From: Pseudomonas sp. MN1F | GTDB lineage: Bacteria; Pseudomonadota; Gammaproteobacteria; Pseudomonadales; Pseudomonadaceae | NCBI RefSeq assembly: GCF_009391885.1 | Contig: NZ_VZII01000018.1 | Location: 1-37,070 of the forward strand | DNA: 37,070 bases | Direction of reading: 5' to 3' | In this document: positions 34,433 through 37,070 of the stretch, piece after piece | How positions within the stretch are numbered: the stretch's first letter is position 1 | How the letters are laid out: each line of letters begins with the position of its first letter | Notes under the pieces: model-generated | The model's database searches: none | What the model saw: the letters and a program-made list of their open reading frames with translations, nothing else | What the model was told of the DNA's origin: nothing | Program-made: the position numbers and the translations under genes

Positions 34433-34969
34433 TTACTCTGCTTTGGTAGCGTCGGTGGCACAGGCAGGTTTGCCGGCCGCGTATTTAAGGCTTGGGTCGA
34501 CCAGCGCGTCGAAGTGCTTGAGCGCCTCGGAGCCGATCAGCAGCGGGAACTGGAAGGCGCTGCGGTCGGTGAGGTTGACTTCGATGGTGCGTCGGGCCTG
34601 GCCCATGCAGATTTCAAGTTCGATGACCGGGCGGGCGGTGTAGGCCTTGCCGGATTCCGCATCATAGTCGCCGGCGCGGCGCTTGATCTTGCTCACGCGC
34701 GCCAGGGGGCGTTCGATGGGGTGCGAATGGGCGGCGTCGATGGCCAGGTAGAAGCGCACCCAACTTTCGCCGTTGCGCTTGAAACGCTTGATGTCGCGGG
34801 CACTGAGCGACGCGGTCTTGGCCCCGGTGTCGAGCTTGGCGGCCACTTCCAGGTCGAGGTCGCCGAGCCGGGCGTATTCGTTCAGACCGTACACGGTCTT
34901 GCCCGCCGCCTGGCCAACGGCCGGCAGCAAGGTGAGGCATAACAGCAATAATACGGGTGTAAGTCTCAT
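34433..34969 (-). CDS. Exported retropepsin-like protease (PF05618, ATP-dependent zinc protease family)
   Basis: The 178-residue precursor has a signal peptide (MRLTPVLLLLCLTLLPAVGQA, cleavage near residue 21). The mature domain has AKLDTGAKTASLSA with Asp47-Thr48-Gly49, the single catalytic motif of retropepsin-fold aspartyl proteases, which act as dimers. FPLLIGSEALKHFDALVD closes the fold. Databases often call this family ATP-dependent zinc protease; neither a zinc motif (HExxH) nor a Walker motif is visible. RimB of the rimABK operon belongs to the same family. The start at 34969 is chosen for the signal peptide; its ribosome site (AGGA, two bases away) is poor, and an in-frame ATG at 35047 is an alternative. 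First gene of the operon. Confidence 0.85.
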   Translation of the reverse strand: MRLTPVLLLLCLTLLPAVGQAAGKTVYGLNEYARLGDLDLEVAAKLDTGAKTASLSARDIKRFKRNGESWVRFYLAIDAAHSHPIERPLARVSKIKRRAGDYDAESGKAYTARPVIELEICMGQARRTIEVNLTDRSAFQFPLLIGSEALKHFDALVDPSLKYAAGKPACATDATKAE

Positions 34970-35183
34970 AATCCTGGCGCGGTGCTGAGCTGTGCAGGGT
35001 TCGGGGCAAAGGTGACTGGCAACGACTGCGCAAGCTTCCTCGTTCATCTGTCAACAACATGAATTGATGACAAATACACTATCGGTACTCCATTGGAGGC
35101 GCGGCATTCTATCACGCCGACGTCTTGACGCCAGCGTGCCGCGATCTGACAACGCCATCACTGGGTAAGTTCGTTCTTAGACG

Positions 35184-35195
35184 ATTGTCGACAAT
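35184..35195. promoter_or_regulatory. Upstream GntR operator (prp operon), site 1
   Basis: ATTGTCGACAAT is a perfect 12-bp palindrome fitting the FCD/GntR operator form TNGTNNACNA. It lies about 15 bases upstream of the -35 box of the regulator gene. The rest of the divergent region 34970-35183 shows no clear promoter for the protease operon. Confidence 0.7.
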
Positions 35196-35208
35196 ATTGA
35201 TTTTGTCT

Positions 35209-35237
35209 TTGACTGTGCGCCTCTGATTCGCTAGTTT
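35209..35237 (+). promoter_or_regulatory. Candidate promoter of the gntR-prpB-prpC operon
   Basis: TTGACT (35209-35214), a 17-base spacer and TAGTTT (35232-35237) put the start of transcription near 35244, between the two operator copies. Confidence 0.55.
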
Positions 35238-35258
35238 CTGCTCAAGCGAAAAGCAAGG

Positions 35259-35270
35259 TGTCGACAATAT
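35259..35270. promoter_or_regulatory. Downstream GntR operator overlapping the gntR start, site 2
   Basis: TGTCGACAATAT repeats positions 35186-35197 of site 1 exactly, 73 bases downstream. It runs from the base after the AAGG ribosome site into the ATG (35269) of the regulator, so binding would block elongation or looping with site 1 could occlude the promoter. Confidence 0.65.
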
Positions 35271-35985
35271 GCTGGACCTCACCACCCCAAGCCCTGCCGA
35301 GACAGACGAAACGGAAACCTTGTCCGAGAATGTCTTCCGGCGCATCCAGGCGGCGATCGTCAAGGGTGACATTGCCCCGGGCAGCAAGATCTCCGAGCCG
35401 GAGCTGGCGCGTACCTATGGCATCAGCCGTGGCCCGCTGCGCGAGGCCATCCATCGGCTGGAGGGTCAGCGCCTGCTGGTGCGCGTGCCGCATGTCGGCG
35501 CACGGGTGGTGTCGCTCAACCACGCCGAGCTGATCGAACTGTACGAAATCCGCGAATCGCTGGAAGGCATGGCCTGCCGCCTGGCGGCCGAGCGCATGAG
35601 CCAGGCCGACATCGACGAGCTGCGGCGGGTGCTTGATACCCATGAGCGCGATGCCGCGTTCCAGGCTGGGCTGGGCTATTACCAGCAGGAAGGCGACTAC
35701 GACTTCCATTACCGGATCATCCAGGGCAGCGGTAACCAGACGCTGGTCAAGATGCTCTGCGGCGAGCTGTATCAACTGGTGCGCATGTACCGCATCCAGT
35801 TTTCCGCCACGCCCAACCGGCCGCGCCAGGCCTTTGCCGAACACCACCGCATTCTCGATGCCATCGAAGGCCGTGACGGCGAACTGGCCGAACTCCTGAT
35901 GCGCCGCCACATCGGCGCATCCAAGCGCAACATCGAGCGTCACTATCTGGACGCCAACAACAACAGCCCACGAGGTGAGAAATGA
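35269..35985 (+). CDS. GntR-family (FCD subfamily) regulator of the methylcitrate operon
   Basis: The 238-residue protein has an N-terminal winged helix-turn-helix (about 18-85; [26 protein letters not shown]) and a C-terminal FCD effector domain (about 92-225) with the metal-binding His/Asp residues in [13 protein letters not shown] and [15 protein letters not shown]. It would repress the prp genes and respond to a propionate catabolite such as methylcitrate; the ligand is inferred. Its stop overlaps the prpB ATG (ATGA), so the operon is coupled. Enteric bacteria use a sigma54-type PrpR instead; a GntR regulator first in the operon is the Pseudomonas arrangement. Confidence 0.9.
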   Translation: MLDLTTPSPAETDETETLSENVFRRIQAAIVKGDIAPGSKISEPELARTYGISRGPLREAIHRLEGQRLLVRVPHVGARVVSLNHAELIELYEIRESLEGMACRLAAERMSQADIDELRRVLDTHERDAAFQAGLGYYQQEGDYDFHYRIIQGSGNQTLVKMLCGELYQLVRMYRIQFSATPNRPRQAFAEHHRILDAIEGRDGELAELLMRRHIGASKRNIERHYLDANNNSPRGEK

Positions 35986-36872
35986 CTGTGAAGAGCACCC
36001 CCGGTCAGCGTTTCCGCGACGCCGTTGCCGCCGAACACCCCCTGCAAGTGGTCGGCGCGATCAACGCCAACCATGCACTGCTGGCCAAGCGTGCCGGTTT
36101 CAAGGCCATCTACCTGTCCGGTGGCGGCGTTGCTGCCGGCTCCCTGGGCCTGCCTGACCTGGGCATCAGTGGCCTGGACGACGTGCTGACCGATGTGCGC
36201 CGCATCACCGATGTCTGCGACGTGCCCTTGCTGGTGGATGTCGACACCGGTTTCGGCTCCTCGGCCTTCAACGTTGCCCGCACCGTGCGCTCGATGTGCA
36301 AGTTCGGTGCTGCGGCCATCCACATCGAGGACCAGGTCGGTGCCAAGCGCTGCGGCCACCGCCCGAACAAGGAAATCGTCACCCAGCAGGAGATGGTCGA
36401 CCGTATCAAGGCGGCGGTGGATGCCCGCACCGATGACAGCTTCGTGATCATGGCGCGCACCGACGCCCTGGCGGTGGAAGGCCTGAACGCTGCCCTGGAC
36501 CGTGCTGCCGCCTGCGTCGAGGCTGGCGCCGACATGATCTTCCCGGAAGCCATCACCGAACTGTCGATGTACAAGACCTTCGCTGATCGGGTGAAAGCGC
36601 CGATCCTGGCCAACATCACCGAATTCGGCGCCACGCCGCTGTACACCACCGAAGAGCTGGCCTCGGTCGATGTATCGCTGGTGCTGTACCCGCTGTCGGC
36701 GTTCCGCGCCATGAACAAGGCGGCGGAGAACGTCTATACCGCACTGCGCCGCGACGGCACGCAGAAGAACGTGATCGACACCATGCAGACCCGCATGGAG
36801 CTCTACGATGCCATTGGTTACCACGCCTTCGAGCAGAGCCTCGACGCGCTGTTCGCGCAGAAGAAAGGTTGA
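35982..36872 (+). CDS. prpB: 2-methylisocitrate lyase
   Basis: PrpB cleaves 2-methylisocitrate to pyruvate and succinate, the last step of the methylcitrate cycle for propionate. The 296-residue protein of the isocitrate lyase/PEP mutase family has the catalytic KRCGH motif at 122-126 (Cys124), Mg-binding VDVDTGFG near 85-92 and [26 protein letters not shown] near 46 forms the substrate pocket. It overlaps gntR by four bases and is followed by prpC 62 bases on, with an AAAGGAGA ribosome site. Confidence 0.96.
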   Translation: MTVKSTPGQRFRDAVAAEHPLQVVGAINANHALLAKRAGFKAIYLSGGGVAAGSLGLPDLGISGLDDVLTDVRRITDVCDVPLLVDVDTGFGSSAFNVARTVRSMCKFGAAAIHIEDQVGAKRCGHRPNKEIVTQQEMVDRIKAAVDARTDDSFVIMARTDALAVEGLNAALDRAAACVEAGADMIFPEAITELSMYKTFADRVKAPILANITEFGATPLYTTEELASVDVSLVLYPLSAFRAMNKAAENVYTALRRDGTQKNVIDTMQTRMELYDAIGYHAFEQSLDALFAQKKG

Positions 36873-36934
36873 GCCCAGCGCTCCCGAATCAGCCTGATCG
36901 CTTCCTATAACAAGTTCAAGAAAGGAGAAACACC

Positions 36935-37070
36935 ATGGCCGAAGCAAAAGTACTCAGTGGCGCTGGCCTGCGCGGCCAGGTGGCCGGCCAGACCGCACTG
37001 TCGACCGTGGGCCAGGCCGGTGCCGGCCTGACCTACCGTGGCTACGACGTCCGTGACCTGGCCGCCGGTG
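36935..37070 (+). CDS. prpC: 2-methylcitrate synthase, 5' part only
   Basis: The window ends 45 codons into this gene, so it is partial at its 3' end. The visible N-terminus MAEAKVLSGAGLRGQVAGQT and then GLTYRGYDVRDLAAG match PrpC, which condenses propionyl-CoA and oxaloacetate to 2-methylcitrate. The YRGYDVRDLA block is the conserved citrate-synthase-family start and is typical of methylcitrate synthases and type II citrate synthases. Position after prpB supports prpC. An AAAGGAG ribosome site lies 9 bases before the ATG. Confidence 0.92.
   Translation, partial: MAEAKVLSGAGLRGQVAGQTALSTVGQAGAGLTYRGYDVRDLAAG

Overview
The window reads as chromosomal DNA of a fluorescent Pseudomonas, most likely of the P. 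putida group. It is GC-rich. It carries the gammaproteobacterial block tig-clpP-clpX-lon-hupB-ppiD, an OprI-type Lpp lipoprotein, the [4Fe-4S] type of CysH, and the start of a 2-methylcitrate (prp) operon. The order lon/hupB ... tatD ... greB ... tesA ... oprI ... aroF ... cysB/cysH ... prpB agrees with what I remember of P. putida genomes; no alignment was run.

Region by region. 1-860: a tRNA-His(GTG) with its terminator, then a small accessory patch holding an intact XRE/HigA-like antitoxin gene behind a HigB-like toxin reduced to its C-terminal 42 codons. The operon's promoter, with a palindromic operator inside it, is still visible. 860-9890: a small acidic hypothetical protein, then the protein-quality-control block: trigger factor, ClpP, ClpX, Lon (with a sigma32-like promoter), HU-beta and the periplasmic chaperone PpiD. 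9950-13460: a patatin-like lipase, a small lipoprotein, a CHAD protein, a TesB-like thioesterase and a DUF962/Mpo1-like membrane protein. 13560-18040: a chemoreceptor, TatD nuclease, an MltF-like lytic transglycosylase and a DoxX membrane protein. 18040-23300: a long REP-like palindrome, a small unknown protein with a structured leader, GreB, a YbbA/YbbP-like ABC exporter pair divergent from the lipase/thioesterase TesA, and a small CxxC protein. 23400-25620: an L,D-transpeptidase convergent with oprI, a 520-base intergenic stretch with an AlgU-like promoter candidate and a short tandem repeat, and a small GNAT protein. 25640-31800: DAHP synthase, a PanE-like ketopantoate reductase, a UspA protein, convergent cysB/cysH, and pabB. 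31910-34970: a three-gene operon of a retropepsin-like/PF05618 protease, a cysteine-free inactive-transglutaminase/multi-TM protein and a RimK-like ATP-grasp ligase. 35180-37070: a GntR/FCD regulator with two copies of its likely operator, prpB, and the 5' end of prpC.

Most of the window is core genome with familiar functions. The best candidate for an incompletely described system is the protease/7TM/ATP-grasp operon at 31912-34969, which looks like a peptide-ligation and processing pathway across the inner membrane with no known substrate. Secondary points are the toxin-less HigA locus, the probable functional pairing of the L,D-transpeptidase with OprI, the 10-base spacing between the tesA and ABC-ATPase start codons, and the duplicated prp operator overlapping the regulator's own start codon. 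Start sites were chosen by eye from ribosome binding sites, signal peptides and family N-termini. Family assignments come from recognising motifs, not from searches.
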